Below are positions 15,743 to 22,442 of a stretch of DNA of 38,079 bases, in pieces. Every line of letters begins with the position of its first letter. The stretch's first letter is position 1. The notes beneath the pieces were generated by a model that made no database searches, was not told where the DNA came from, and worked only from the letters and a program-made list of their open reading frames with translations. This DNA is from a virus, in the IMG/VR virus record IMGVR_UViG_3300045135_000751, positions 1 to 38,079 of that record; one strand, given 5' to 3'. A program made the translations under genes and the position numbers.

Positions 15743-16126
15743 TTACTTCTTTGCTGTTGTCGATGAAGAAGAACCTTTTGAAGATGCAGAATAAGCTTGT
15801 GCGCCAAAGAAGGCTGCAACTAAGCCAGCGATAGCTACGAAATAAGTTGGTGCAATATCACCAATTGTAGCTGTTGCCGATTCTATTTCAAAGATAGCTG
15901 TAACTAGAATCAGAATAGGATACAGAAGCATACCCCAAAGAGCAAACCATGCCATTTGACGGATCTGATCCTCTTTCTTATCTTCGTTCTCTTGCATTTT
16001 ACGTTTATGCTCGTATTCAGCAATCTCTTTTGCACGAGCCATTTCTTCGTCAGTGATTACACCATCGCCATCTGTATCCAGGTGTGCGTAGATTGAATCA
16101 GCTGCTAATGTTTTTGCTGCTGCCAT
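15743..16126 (-). CDS. EF-hand and two-span membrane protein
   Basis: This is a 127-residue protein. Residues 17-28 (DTDGDGVITDEE) are a complete calcium-binding EF-hand loop. Two hydrophobic spans follow (about 59-79 and 91-111), and the C-terminus is Ser-rich. A GGGAG ribosome-binding site precedes the ATG. Calcium sensing with a membrane span is unusual for a phage protein. It might be a holin-like or exclusion protein, but this is speculation. Confidence 0.8.
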   Translation of the reverse strand: MAAAKTLAADSIYAHLDTDGDGVITDEEMARAKEIAEYEHKRKMQENEDKKEDQIRQMAWFALWGMLLYPILILVTAIFEIESATATIGDIAPTYFVAIAGLVAAFFGAQAYSASSKGSSSSTTAKK

Positions 16127-16138
16127 TACTTCTCTCCC

Positions 16139-16303
16139 TTAATCAGTGTCCATGCACCACTTAATCAGTGTCCATGCACCATATGCAATCATGCCGTATG
16201 CAATAAGGTTAAGTGGTGCGATTACCATAGCAACACCACATGCAATTAATACCGCACCATCAAGTGAGGTTCTTTCTTTTAATCTATTTTTTAGAAAGTT
16301 CAT
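16139..16303 (-). CDS. Small membrane protein with tandem-duplicated C-terminus
   Basis: This is a 54-residue protein from ATG 16303 (GGAGG upstream; another ATG at 16324). One hydrophobic region covers about residues 16-45. A 22-bp tandem duplication at 16141-16184 re-reads the same bases in a second frame, so the C-terminus is TLIK followed by WCMDTD. Function is unknown; it is next to two other membrane proteins. Confidence 0.65.
   Translation of the reverse strand: MNFLKNRLKERTSLDGAVLIACGVAMVIAPLNLIAYGMIAYGAWTLIKWCMDTD
16141..16184. repeat. 22-bp tandem direct repeat
   Basis: The 20-base core aatcagtgtccatgcacca(c/t) occurs twice in immediate succession at 16141-16160 and 16163-16182, a 22-bp unit. 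It overlaps the last codons and stop of the 16139-16303 gene and looks like a replication-slippage duplication. Confidence 0.85.
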
Positions 16304-16559
16304 CGATTCTTGCCTCCAACTCATCTATTTTTTTTGTTATTTTTGGATATCTTTTGCGCCATGCTTTTGGATCATCCTGTAACCAATCCCATCCAAGACG
16401 GTCAATAAGATAATCTAAGAAAGCATCGAACTTAGCCATAAGGTATAAAGCCATATGGGTATTTCTAAACCATGCTAAGAATGCTGCACCTAGAATAGAA
16501 CCAGCAATAGCTGTCCAAATCCACAATGTGTCACCGAACATTCTTTCAATTATTTCCAT
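16284..16559 (-). CDS. Small membrane protein with C-terminal coiled coil
   Basis: This is a 91-residue protein from ATG 16559, with GGAGAAA upstream. One transmembrane segment (residues 11-31, LWIWTAIAGSILGAAFLAWF) is followed by an amphipathic region and a charged C-terminal coiled coil (KKIDELEARIDELSKK). The start overlaps the stop of the nuclease gene (TGATG). A spanin- or holin-like role is possible but unproven. Confidence 0.7.
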   Translation of the reverse strand: MEIIERMFGDTLWIWTAIAGSILGAAFLAWFRNTHMALYLMAKFDAFLDYLIDRLGWDWLQDDPKAWRKRYPKITKKIDELEARIDELSKK

Positions 16560-17020
16560 CACTTCATTTTCTCCTGTGCTTCTTGTACGAGCTTAGGATC
16601 AACTACGCCTTCTTGCATCAGTCTATTACGGTTAGACATATGCTGAACCTGTACATCAGCTTTATTCTGTCCATGGTATGGAACTGCATGTCCTTCTTCG
16701 ATTAACACCTGTGATACAGTGCTATCACCGAATTTGAAGTCACCAAGAACACGACCGAACTTACCTTTCATGTCTTCCCCATTCTTATCATCGAATGTGA
16801 TTAAGACTGCTTCTTTTTCAAGCAGTTCCTTTAAACGATGTTTAGATGCAAGGCCAAAGACTTTTTCGACTTTATCAGATGTACGTGATTCAGGTGTATC
16901 GATACCGACGATACGCACGCGCTCGTCCGTGAGCACGATACCAAACCCCAGATCGATATCAACGTCAACAGTATCGCCGTCGACAATCTTTAAAACTTTT
17001 ACTTTGTACTCGTTAGCCAT
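16559..17020 (-). CDS. Thermonuclease-family (SNase-like) nuclease
   Basis: This 153-residue protein has the staphylococcal nuclease fold signatures IVDGDTVDVDIDLGFG and RVRIVGIDTPESR near the N-terminus, and GKFGRVLGDF near the active-site Arg/Glu region. The family cleaves DNA or RNA in a calcium-dependent way. No signal peptide is seen, so it probably acts inside the cell. It lies between a lipase and small membrane proteins, and similar genes occur in T4-like marine phages. Confidence 0.9.
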   Translation of the reverse strand: MANEYKVKVLKIVDGDTVDVDIDLGFGIVLTDERVRIVGIDTPESRTSDKVEKVFGLASKHRLKELLEKEAVLITFDDKNGEDMKGKFGRVLGDFKFGDSTVSQVLIEEGHAVPYHGQNKADVQVQHMSNRNRLMQEGVVDPKLVQEAQEKMK

Positions 17021-17735
17021 TTTCTTTCTCCAGATACTTGACGTAGTTTGTCATGCTATGATCACGCGCACCATCAAATGACTGTTTGTTTTTCCATGCA
17101 GCCATGCGTCCGCGCCAGCCGTCTTTAAACCGCTGCCATGAAGTCATTTTACGGATGTTTCCATAGAAGTTGATATACCGTAAAGTACCGTGGTGTCGAT
17201 ACCCAAGGAAAGCAAAAGGAACTTTAGGTACAACGTCATTATTGTTAACATGACGATAGTGATCGCAAGTGATATTTTGTACAAATTTCTTAGTCCCTAC
17301 TCTTGGTGATCCATATGTGTAAAGCGCATGAGGATTCAAGCGGGAAGCTGCGACAGTTGCCATCGCCCCACCTAATGAATGTCCACAAATGTATAGTTTA
17401 CGACTGTTAAGTTTGTCGTCTAAAGTCTTAAGAACTTCTTTCCAGACTTTTTCTAATTCGTTTTGGAATCCGTTGTGTACCCAGCCACCAACTTGTGCAC
17501 GATCTGGGAATGCATTGAGATCTGCTGTAAGGTCAGAGAACTCATCTGGCTCTGTGCCACGGAAAGCAAGAACCATTTCGTCTTTTGTCCAGCACACATG
17601 TACTTGTGCACCGTCAATATCAATAAATCTGTGATAAGGATAGCCAAGCTCTTTAAAGTCAGCTTTGGCCTCTTTACCATCTTTGTATGCGATCTCCGCC
17701 ATCTTGGCGAAGTGCGCGCAGCGTTCTATAGTCAT
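17013..17735 (-). CDS. Class 3 lipase-like alpha/beta hydrolase
   Basis: This 240-residue protein starts at ATG 17735 (AGAGGG upstream; an earlier in-frame ATG is at 17771). The catalytic triad is Ser120 in GHSLGGA, Asp167 in NNNDVVPKVP, and His226 in DHSMTNYV. These enzymes hydrolyse acylglycerols and phospholipids. With neighbouring membrane proteins it could weaken the envelope at lysis. It overlaps the nuclease start by a few bases. Confidence 0.9.
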   Translation of the reverse strand: MTIERCAHFAKMAEIAYKDGKEAKADFKELGYPYHRFIDIDGAQVHVCWTKDEMVLAFRGTEPDEFSDLTADLNAFPDRAQVGGWVHNGFQNELEKVWKEVLKTLDDKLNSRKLYICGHSLGGAMATVAASRLNPHALYTYGSPRVGTKKFVQNITCDHYRHVNNNDVVPKVPFAFLGYRHHGTLRYINFYGNIRKMTSWQRFKDGWRGRMAAWKNKQSFDGARDHSMTNYVKYLEKENG

Positions 17736-17794
17736 TTGCAACCCTCTTCTGGTTTTCATGATGATATTCATGATCCCCAGTTGGGGTTACATAA

Positions 17795-18190
17795 TTAGTT
17801 CTCAAATTGTAGCTTTTGTAGCTGTCTTAATTCTTGTTCCAATTTCATGACTTCTAATTGCTTCTTGCGAAGCTCCAACTCATATAATCTATTACAGTCG
17901 ATTCTTGACTTCACTCGTTTTCCTAGAGGTATTGTCACTCGTGCATATACCCCAATATCACCAGCCCTACTTCCAGTGGGCGTTCCATATTGATCCTGTG
18001 TCTCTGATAAAATACCAGTAACACCGTATTCCATAGTTGTTGCCGAACCAATGGCATTTGAACAATCTAGATCCCCAGCCCTAAACTTATCGGACTGATA
18101 ATTTCCTGGCGCACTTGGTAGTGCTAGGTTTAACGAATTAGCAGATGCACTAGTTCCTACCATTAAACATATTATAGTCAATATCCTCAT
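17795..18190 (-). CDS. Exported protein with C-terminal coiled coil
   Basis: This is a 131-residue protein with an N-terminal signal peptide (MRILTIICLMVGTSASA). The middle has DIGVYARVTIPLGKRVKSRI, an outer-membrane-like beta pattern. The C-terminus is an amphipathic helix (LYELELRKKQLEVMKLEQEL). No catalytic motif is seen. It is one of five consecutive genes (17795-20904) with signal peptides. Confidence 0.7.
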   Translation of the reverse strand: MRILTIICLMVGTSASANSLNLALPSAPGNYQSDKFRAGDLDCSNAIGSATTMEYGVTGILSETQDQYGTPTGSRAGDIGVYARVTIPLGKRVKSRIDCNRLYELELRKKQLEVMKLEQELRQLQKLQFEN

Positions 18191-18191
18191 A

Positions 18192-18569
18192 TCATTTTAT
18201 CCTTGAACATATTCTAGATGTTATACTTGAAGGAGTCACCTGGTCTTTTAAAAATTTAGACGTAGTACAAATATATTCAAGTCTTTCACTGTCGACTGAT
18301 CGAATATAAACCCCAAATGATCTTGTTTCTAGATAATTAATTTTCATTATCTTATCAGTTGTTATAAATGGGACTGGATTCCAGTCTTCATCAAATACCG
18401 TCACTTCATAATAATTAACATCCGCTCTTCTATTCCATAGCTTTAAAATGGTATAAGCTACACCTTCCATGTAAGAAGATTTTAACTCTGGTAAAGCCGG
18501 TGTCATTTCATGTGCTGCAGCCGGTCCGCATAGTAGAACGGCTGCAGCTATTATATAATTTCTAATCAT
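18192..18569 (-). CDS. Exported protein, Ig-like or chaperone-like
   Basis: This is a 125-residue protein from ATG 18569, starting MIRNYIIAAAVLLCGPAAAH, a signal peptide with cleavage near Ala-Ala-Ala/His. The mature part is beta-rich (NYYEVTVFDEDWNPVPFITT, RSFGVYIRSVDSERLEYICT), like an Ig-type or pilus-chaperone-like domain, with two Cys. No Shine-Dalgarno sequence is obvious. Function is unknown. Confidence 0.6.
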   Translation of the reverse strand: MIRNYIIAAAVLLCGPAAAHEMTPALPELKSSYMEGVAYTILKLWNRRADVNYYEVTVFDEDWNPVPFITTDKIMKINYLETRSFGVYIRSVDSERLEYICTTSKFLKDQVTPSSITSRICSRIK

Positions 18570-18573
18570 AATA

Positions 18574-19071
18574 TTACTTTGCAATGCACTCCGCTACTAC
18601 AGTAGCTCTGTATTCACCACCGGGTAAAGTTTTCCCTACACCGTAAGTAACAGTTGATTCAACTTCAAACCAGGCTGATCCAGCAATAGTCATGTCATAC
18701 TCTGTTACATTTTCATACTCAATCTTAGCAGCTTCATAGCCTGACATTTCAGCAGCTGAAGTAGATTTAACAGTTACTTCACCATCCCAAGCTAATGCGT
18801 CATTAAGATTGGGTGACGATGTAAATTCATTCGGCCAGCTAATTTTAGCTTTGTACGCATCAGCAATTGATACGTCGTAGCGGATAACTGGAACAACACC
18901 GCCATCTGCTGGTGCAGTACTAAGTACGTCTGGTGTAGGGTTACCGTATACACCTGGGGTGTCCGTGTAAATGGAACACTTAGATGATACGTTGCCTGTA
19001 ATAGGCGTCTGCGCTGATGCCATGGTAGCAATCATTAAACCAGCGCTGATGTATGAGATAGACTTTAACAT
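18574..19071 (-). CDS. Exported fimbrial-adhesin-like protein
   Basis: This 165-residue protein has a signal peptide (MLKSISYISAGLMIATMASAQ) followed by a Thr/Val/Ser-rich beta domain. The segments TPGVYGNPTPDVLSTAPADG and PGGEYRATVVAECIAK suggest a fimbrial- or spore-coat-U-like domain with paired Cys. An AGGAG site lies upstream of the ATG. It is probably secreted to the periplasm or surface; role unknown. Confidence 0.65.
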   Translation of the reverse strand: MLKSISYISAGLMIATMASAQTPITGNVSSKCSIYTDTPGVYGNPTPDVLSTAPADGGVVPVIRYDVSIADAYKAKISWPNEFTSSPNLNDALAWDGEVTVKSTSAAEMSGYEAAKIEYENVTEYDMTIAGSAWFEVESTVTYGVGKTLPGGEYRATVVAECIAK

Positions 19072-19983
19072 TTAGTTCTCCTGTTGATCTCTATCGTATT
19101 GTGAGCGTACCATTTTTGTATGGTTAGCATCGGATGCCAAACTTCTCAGCGCTCTGCGGTTATCAGGTATTTCTGTATCTTCGAGAGTTAAAGTTTCCTC
19201 GTACTCTCCACCCTGAATTTCTACTTGGTAGTAAGGTTCTATTTTACCTACGTCTGCCAGGGACGCAAGCAACGCTTCTTGCTGCTTTACATCAACCATA
19301 GCATCTACGGTATTCCTACCACCTAATCTTTCTTCTAAATCGTCTTCACTGTTTTCTTTTTGCTCTAGGTCTTTTTCCTCTTCAAGCTCAAGCTCTTTTT
19401 CTAGCTGTGCTTGTACCCACTCATCGTAGAACGGATCATCCACGCTTATCTCTGTAGAGTTCAGCAGATCCATGAGGGCTTGACGGAAGCCAGGACAAGA
19501 TGGATCCGCAAGAGGTGTAGCTGCGCACTTCATCATCTGGTCGTCTATATCTAATTTGTAATTGTAGGTAACAATGGGATTGGACACCTGTCCGCTACCT
19601 TCTACCGCGATCTCGCCGTTACCCCAGCGAGATGAATCGGTGTAAGGAAGTCTAAAGTACTTTTGAACAGTACCGCTTGGCTGACCGTTCCAGTTATCGG
19701 TTTCTTCAAAGACGTACCCACCATTTACAGCATCCTCATTACGGACATGCACCTGCGCATCCGCATTAGGATCTTTGGTCATACTATATCGATAGGTCAG
19801 ACCGTTAATTTGCAGAGTTACCCAGGGCTGGCTAGAATCTGGTAGGACCGTACCCATGTTCCATGACAGTCCACCAGTTGCAGCGTTGCCGGTTGTCCCG
19901 TACGTTACATCAGAGTAAGAGTAAGAGGGCCAACAGAGCACCAACACCGCCAACGCCTTTGGCAGTTGATTTAGCATCCTCAT
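19072..19983 (-). CDS. Exported protein with acidic coiled-coil insertion
   Basis: This is a 303-residue protein using ATG 19983, chosen because a signal peptide (MRMLNQLPKALAVLVLCWPS) follows it; the frame is open further upstream. The N-terminal half is a beta domain (TYRYSMTKDPNADAQVHVRN); the middle is a Glu/Lys-rich coiled coil (EELELEEEKDLEQ); the C-terminal part is charged. It overlaps the 3' end of the 19910-20479 gene. Function is unknown. Confidence 0.65.
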   Translation of the reverse strand: MRMLNQLPKALAVLVLCWPSYSYSDVTYGTTGNAATGGLSWNMGTVLPDSSQPWVTLQINGLTYRYSMTKDPNADAQVHVRNEDAVNGGYVFEETDNWNGQPSGTVQKYFRLPYTDSSRWGNGEIAVEGSGQVSNPIVTYNYKLDIDDQMMKCAATPLADPSCPGFRQALMDLLNSTEISVDDPFYDEWVQAQLEKELELEEEKDLEQKENSEDDLEERLGGRNTVDAMVDVKQQEALLASLADVGKIEPYYQVEIQGGEYEETLTLEDTEIPDNRRALRSLASDANHTKMVRSQYDRDQQEN

Positions 19984-20479
19984 CCATTCCTTTCCAAATA
20001 CCGTTTGTTTCACGGTCTTCTTCTTTCTCTTGATCTGCAATCCAAGCGGCTTTTGCAGCATCACCAATCATACCATCGTAAGGGCAAGGTGTACCAGCAT
20101 CCATCATTGCCTGGAACACACGTTCGTCCTGGCACATAACAGATACAGCAGCAACTTTCATACCCATATCGTAAAGAGTCTTTGCGTTCTTTAGTTTCTC
20201 ACAATTCATATCACGAACGGTCTTACCAGCAGAGATACCAAGGATCTGGGTTTGAACCGCGCCAGAAACCCCAACTGTACACAAGTCGGAGTTCGATGAA
20301 TTGATGGAAGGTGAAATAGCGGATGGCGGTGGAGATTTAAGAGTAGTAGACGAGGTAGTGTTAGAATTTACATTACTTTCGTTATAGTTCTCTGTAACAA
20401 TAGGATCAGACGCATCCTGAGCTACAGCTACTGAAGTAGTAAGAATCATTGCCATCGCCATCATTAAGTGTCTAATCAT
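19910..20479 (-). CDS. Exported protein with C-terminal hydrophobic tail
   Basis: This 189-residue protein has a signal peptide (MIRHLMMAMAMILTTSVAVA), then a Ser/Asn/Pro-rich linker, then a Cys-containing conserved segment (KTLYDMGMKVAAVSVMCQDE) and a final Gly/Leu hydrophobic tail (GVGALLALLLLL). It is the first gene after the late promoter at 20529-20536 and follows AGGA. It may be inner-membrane anchored with a periplasmic domain. Confidence 0.65.
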   Translation of the reverse strand: MIRHLMMAMAMILTTSVAVAQDASDPIVTENYNESNVNSNTTSSTTLKSPPPSAISPSINSSNSDLCTVGVSGAVQTQILGISAGKTVRDMNCEKLKNAKTLYDMGMKVAAVSVMCQDERVFQAMMDAGTPCPYDGMIGDAAKAAWIADQEKEEDRETNGIWKGMDEDAKSTAKGVGGVGALLALLLLL

Positions 20480-20497
20480 ATTACATTCCTATAAAAT

Positions 20498-20528
20498 AAA
20501 AAAAAGCAGGAGAGTTTCCCCTCCTGCC
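20498..20528 (-). terminator. Rho-independent terminator whose 5' arm overlaps late transcription start
   Basis: On the minus strand GCAGGAG and CTCCTGC (7 bp) close an 8-base loop, followed by TTTTTTTT. It ends transcription from the upstream outer-membrane-like gene and the tmRNA region. A late promoter box lies immediately before its 5' arm. Confidence 0.92.
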
Positions 20529-20536
20529 TATTTATA
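20529..20536 (-). promoter_or_regulatory. T4-type late promoter TATAAATA fused to a terminator
   Basis: An exact TATAAATA box; the expected start near 20523 falls inside the terminator's 5' arm. Late transcripts would lack part of the arm and should not form the hairpin. Downstream is the exported-protein block from 20479. Confidence 0.8.
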
Positions 20537-20553
20537 CTAAATTTTCTTTTAAC

Positions 20554-20904
20554 TTAGAAGTTAAAACGTACACCAACCTGTGCATCTGAGTATTCTAAGT
20601 CGCCGTCAGCTTGTACAGCACCGTATACAGAAAGATTGCGAGTTACGCCGTATGCTGCTTCAACGCCTACACCATCAAAGTCGAGTTTGTTATCTGCGTC
20701 GATAGATGCATAAGCACGTGGGGCAATAGAGAAGCCTCTAAAAGCAAAGTCTGGTCCTGCTTCCATTGAGAATGTTTCGTTCTCAATGCTATATTCTGCT
20801 TCTGCTGAACCACCAAGTCCTGCCAGCACACCTTCTGCAAATACAGAAGTTGTGAGTGCGAATGTTGCGGCTGTTGCGGCTGTTGTTAAGAGGATAGTTT
20901 TCAT
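20554..20904 (-). CDS. Small outer-membrane beta-barrel-like protein
   Basis: This 116-residue protein has a signal peptide (MKTILLTTAATAATFALTTS) and alternating amphipathic beta-strands (SAEAEYSIENETFSMEAGPD, RNLSVYGAVQADGDLEYSDA), ending in an aromatic residue (VGVRFNF). A terminal Phe fits the outer-membrane assembly signal. A phage-encoded outer-membrane-like protein could alter surface receptors. It lies directly downstream of the tmRNA gene with AGGAC before the ATG. Confidence 0.75.
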   Translation of the reverse strand: MKTILLTTAATAATFALTTSVFAEGVLAGLGGSAEAEYSIENETFSMEAGPDFAFRGFSIAPRAYASIDADNKLDFDGVGVEAAYGVTRNLSVYGAVQADGDLEYSDAQVGVRFNF

Positions 20905-21028
20905 TGTTTAGTCCTATAAAATTAAAATTAAGTGGGCCCGTAGTTTATCGGGTGGAACCCATACCCTAGACGTCTTTCGTTAGTCACGGATATATTTCTG
21001 TTGCTAGGCTATATCAGACCCCGCAGCA

Positions 21029-21073
21029 TTATGCAGCTAGTGCGTAACCTGTAGGTGCGAAATTTTCATTTGC
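21029..21073 (-). other. tmRNA tag reading frame, ANENFAPTGYALAA
   Basis: Codons GCA AAT GAA AAT TTC GCA and on to TAA encode the 14-residue tag ANENFAPTGYALAA. ANENFAP is alphaproteobacterial in style; the YALAA end matches the canonical ClpXP/ClpAP signal seen in E. coli. The GCA resume codon is at 21073-21071. Confidence 0.88.
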
Positions 21074-21159
21074 ATTTAGTTTAATTGATCTATGCGCGAT
21101 CATCCGGTAAACTCCACTTTCATCTTCACACCTGTCGATCCCTTGTCATCCCCATCAAA

Positions 21160-21229
21160 ACTATACTGAGTTAATCCTTTAGCGTCTAGTATGCATCCTA
21201 GCGGATATAACGAGTTATCGCAGTATAGT
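21160..21229 (-). repeat. Inverted repeat closing the tmRNA intervening segment
   Basis: ACTATACTG (minus strand, 21229-21221) and CAGTATAGT (21168-21160) are exact complements lying just after the CCA and just before the coding piece. They would extend the acceptor stem in the precursor and hold the ends together before processing. Confidence 0.8.
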
Positions 21230-21362
21230 CGTGGTGGAGATGCCGGGAATTGAACCCGGGTCCAGTATGTGTCCACGTTGCTTCAACGTTTACAGTCTTA
21301 CTTATACCATATCTACTAGTGACTGTACATATCTAATTCCAATTCCCCTGTCAGATGTGATA

Positions 21363-21368
21363 ATTATA
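21363..21368 (-). promoter_or_regulatory. Likely tmRNA promoter -10 box (TATAAT)
   Basis: A perfect TATAAT lies about seven bases before the inferred 5' end of the tmRNA precursor. The -35 region 17 bp upstream (TTCTAT) is weak and lacks the G-run TTTAC element of the other phage promoters. Confidence 0.5.
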
Positions 21369-21413
21369 ACACGCCCGTCAGAGTCATAGAATGTATGTTT
21401 GTAGTTTTCGTAT

Positions 21414-21944
21414 CTATGATAACAAATCAAGAACTAATTCCTTATAGTCACCGTAAGAAAGATGATTATAAAGATCGTCGACGTTCTGGTACAGCTGATC
21501 AAGCGTACCATTGTTATCGATAACGAAGTCTGCCATCCAAGGTTCAAGTGACATGCTTGACTTAGGCTCTGTTTCTAAATAATCAGAACGATCCACCCAG
21601 ATAGTGAAGTCAACCAAACCATTGTTTTTAATAGCATGGAACTCACGTTTGTTACGGAGTCCACAGTAAATATCAGACACTTCAAAGATTTCACGACCAA
21701 TTCGGGCAAGATCATCTGCGCAATAGTTTGCAATCAGATCAAACCATTGGGCGCGATGGTTGTGTCTGTCATTATAGCATTCTTCGACAGACTCATAACA
21801 GTGCTGCCATTTCATTACAGGATACACTACTTTTTCAGCACAGTGCATACTAGATGATTTAAATGTCATACCATAGTCATCGCGGAGACACTCAGCAACA
21901 GTATCTTTACCGTGACGACCATGACCAATAATAAGTAATTTCAT
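21414..21944 (-). CDS. Deoxynucleoside monophosphate kinase-like P-loop protein (T4 gp1-like)
   Basis: This 176-residue protein has a Walker A loop, GHGRHGKDT (residues 7-15), and a layout like phage dNMP kinases (T4 gene 1), which phosphorylate dTMP, dGMP and modified dCMP to diphosphates. The LID region contains FTIWVDRSDYL. The ATG overlaps the upstream stop (TAATG), with AAAGG ahead of it. It would feed nucleotide synthesis and, if the ThyA-fold enzyme makes a modified dCMP, could accept that product. Confidence 0.85.
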   Translation of the reverse strand: MKLLIIGHGRHGKDTVAECLRDDYGMTFKSSSMHCAEKVVYPVMKWQHCYESVEECYNDRHNHRAQWFDLIANYCADDLARIGREIFEVSDIYCGLRNKREFHAIKNNGLVDFTIWVDRSDYLETEPKSSMSLEPWMADFVIDNNGTLDQLYQNVDDLYNHLSYGDYKELVLDLLS

Positions 21945-22411
21945 TAACGACCTTTATGTGTATAGAATATATGTGCATCGATTTTAGCGACACGAGTCAT
22001 AACTTTGTTCCAAGATGGATTAACATAGTCTGCGTGATAGAACGTGGAACCTTCGGTAATATCTAAGATGTTACCATCATACACTGCTTTAGCGATTTCG
22101 TAAACCTCTTTGTAAGCACTTTTACTACCAGGCACATCAGATTTACCATCGTGTGTCCAAGAGAATTGTTTAGGCTCCCAGACAACATCACAGACACTGT
22201 TTGGGAACGCAGGGTGTTTTACGCGGTTCATAGTAACATTTGCTACTGCAATTTGTCCAGCTTCCGACTCAGTTAAAGCCTCGAAGTAAATATTATCAGC
22301 CAAACATTTAAGTTCTGATGCTCTGGTTTTATTTGCATGTGTGCATGAAACCAGAGTACCACCAACTATTGCCGCAGTTATAATATTAGACATTATGTTT
22401 ATTGCTCGCAT
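21944..22411 (-). CDS. SleB/CwlJ-type cell wall hydrolase, probable lipoprotein
   Basis: This is a 155-residue protein. The core LKCLADNIYFEALTESEAGQ has the catalytic Glu44 of the SleB/hydrolase_2 family, and FYHADYVNPSWNKVMTRVAK is the conserved C-terminal strand. The N-terminal MRAINIMSNIITAAIVGGTL is followed by VSC, a lipobox, suggesting membrane anchoring. It probably cuts peptidoglycan. It is the first gene behind the 22435-22468 promoter. Confidence 0.88.
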   Translation of the reverse strand: MRAINIMSNIITAAIVGGTLVSCTHANKTRASELKCLADNIYFEALTESEAGQIAVANVTMNRVKHPAFPNSVCDVVWEPKQFSWTHDGKSDVPGSKSAYKEVYEIAKAVYDGNILDITEGSTFYHADYVNPSWNKVMTRVAKIDAHIFYTHKGR

Positions 22412-22424
22412 TTTTACCTCTTTT

Positions 22425-22442
22425 TATAGTACTTATACTATA
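22425..22442 (-). repeat. 7-bp inverted repeat over the -10 region of the hydrolase promoter
   Basis: TATAGTA (22425-22431) and TACTATA (22436-22442) are complementary with a 4-base gap. It covers the -10 box, a position fitting an operator or a stem in the very start of the mRNA. Confidence 0.6.

Larger units (their letters stand above)
20932..21356 (-). ncRNA. ssrA: Circularly permuted (two-piece) tmRNA
   Basis: Read on the minus strand, the 3' acceptor piece comes first: a T arm CCGGG-TTCAATT-CCCGG, then CATCTCC, discriminator A and an encoded CCA ending at 21232. The 5' coding piece begins downstream at GGGGATGACAAGGGATCGAC (21153). GGGGATG pairs with CATCTCC into a 7-bp acceptor stem (one G-U). 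The coding piece holds an alphaproteobacterial-style tag frame at 21029-21073. This order (acceptor piece first, CCA, spacer, coding piece) is the permuted tmRNA layout known in alphaproteobacteria and some cyanobacteria. The outer ends (about 21356 and 20932) are approximate. It tags stalled-ribosome products for proteolysis. Confidence 0.93.

Noticed and set aside
16141-16184. CRISPR array
   Set aside because: Only two adjacent 22-bp copies with no spacers, so it is a simple tandem duplication.
17795-20904. Curli/type-specific secretion operon
   Set aside because: No CsgG pore or chaperone signature is visible; only the exported proteins are supported.
21232-21300. A tRNA gene suggested by the T arm and CCA
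   Set aside because: No anticodon arm or D arm is present next to it; the parts fit a permuted tmRNA instead.
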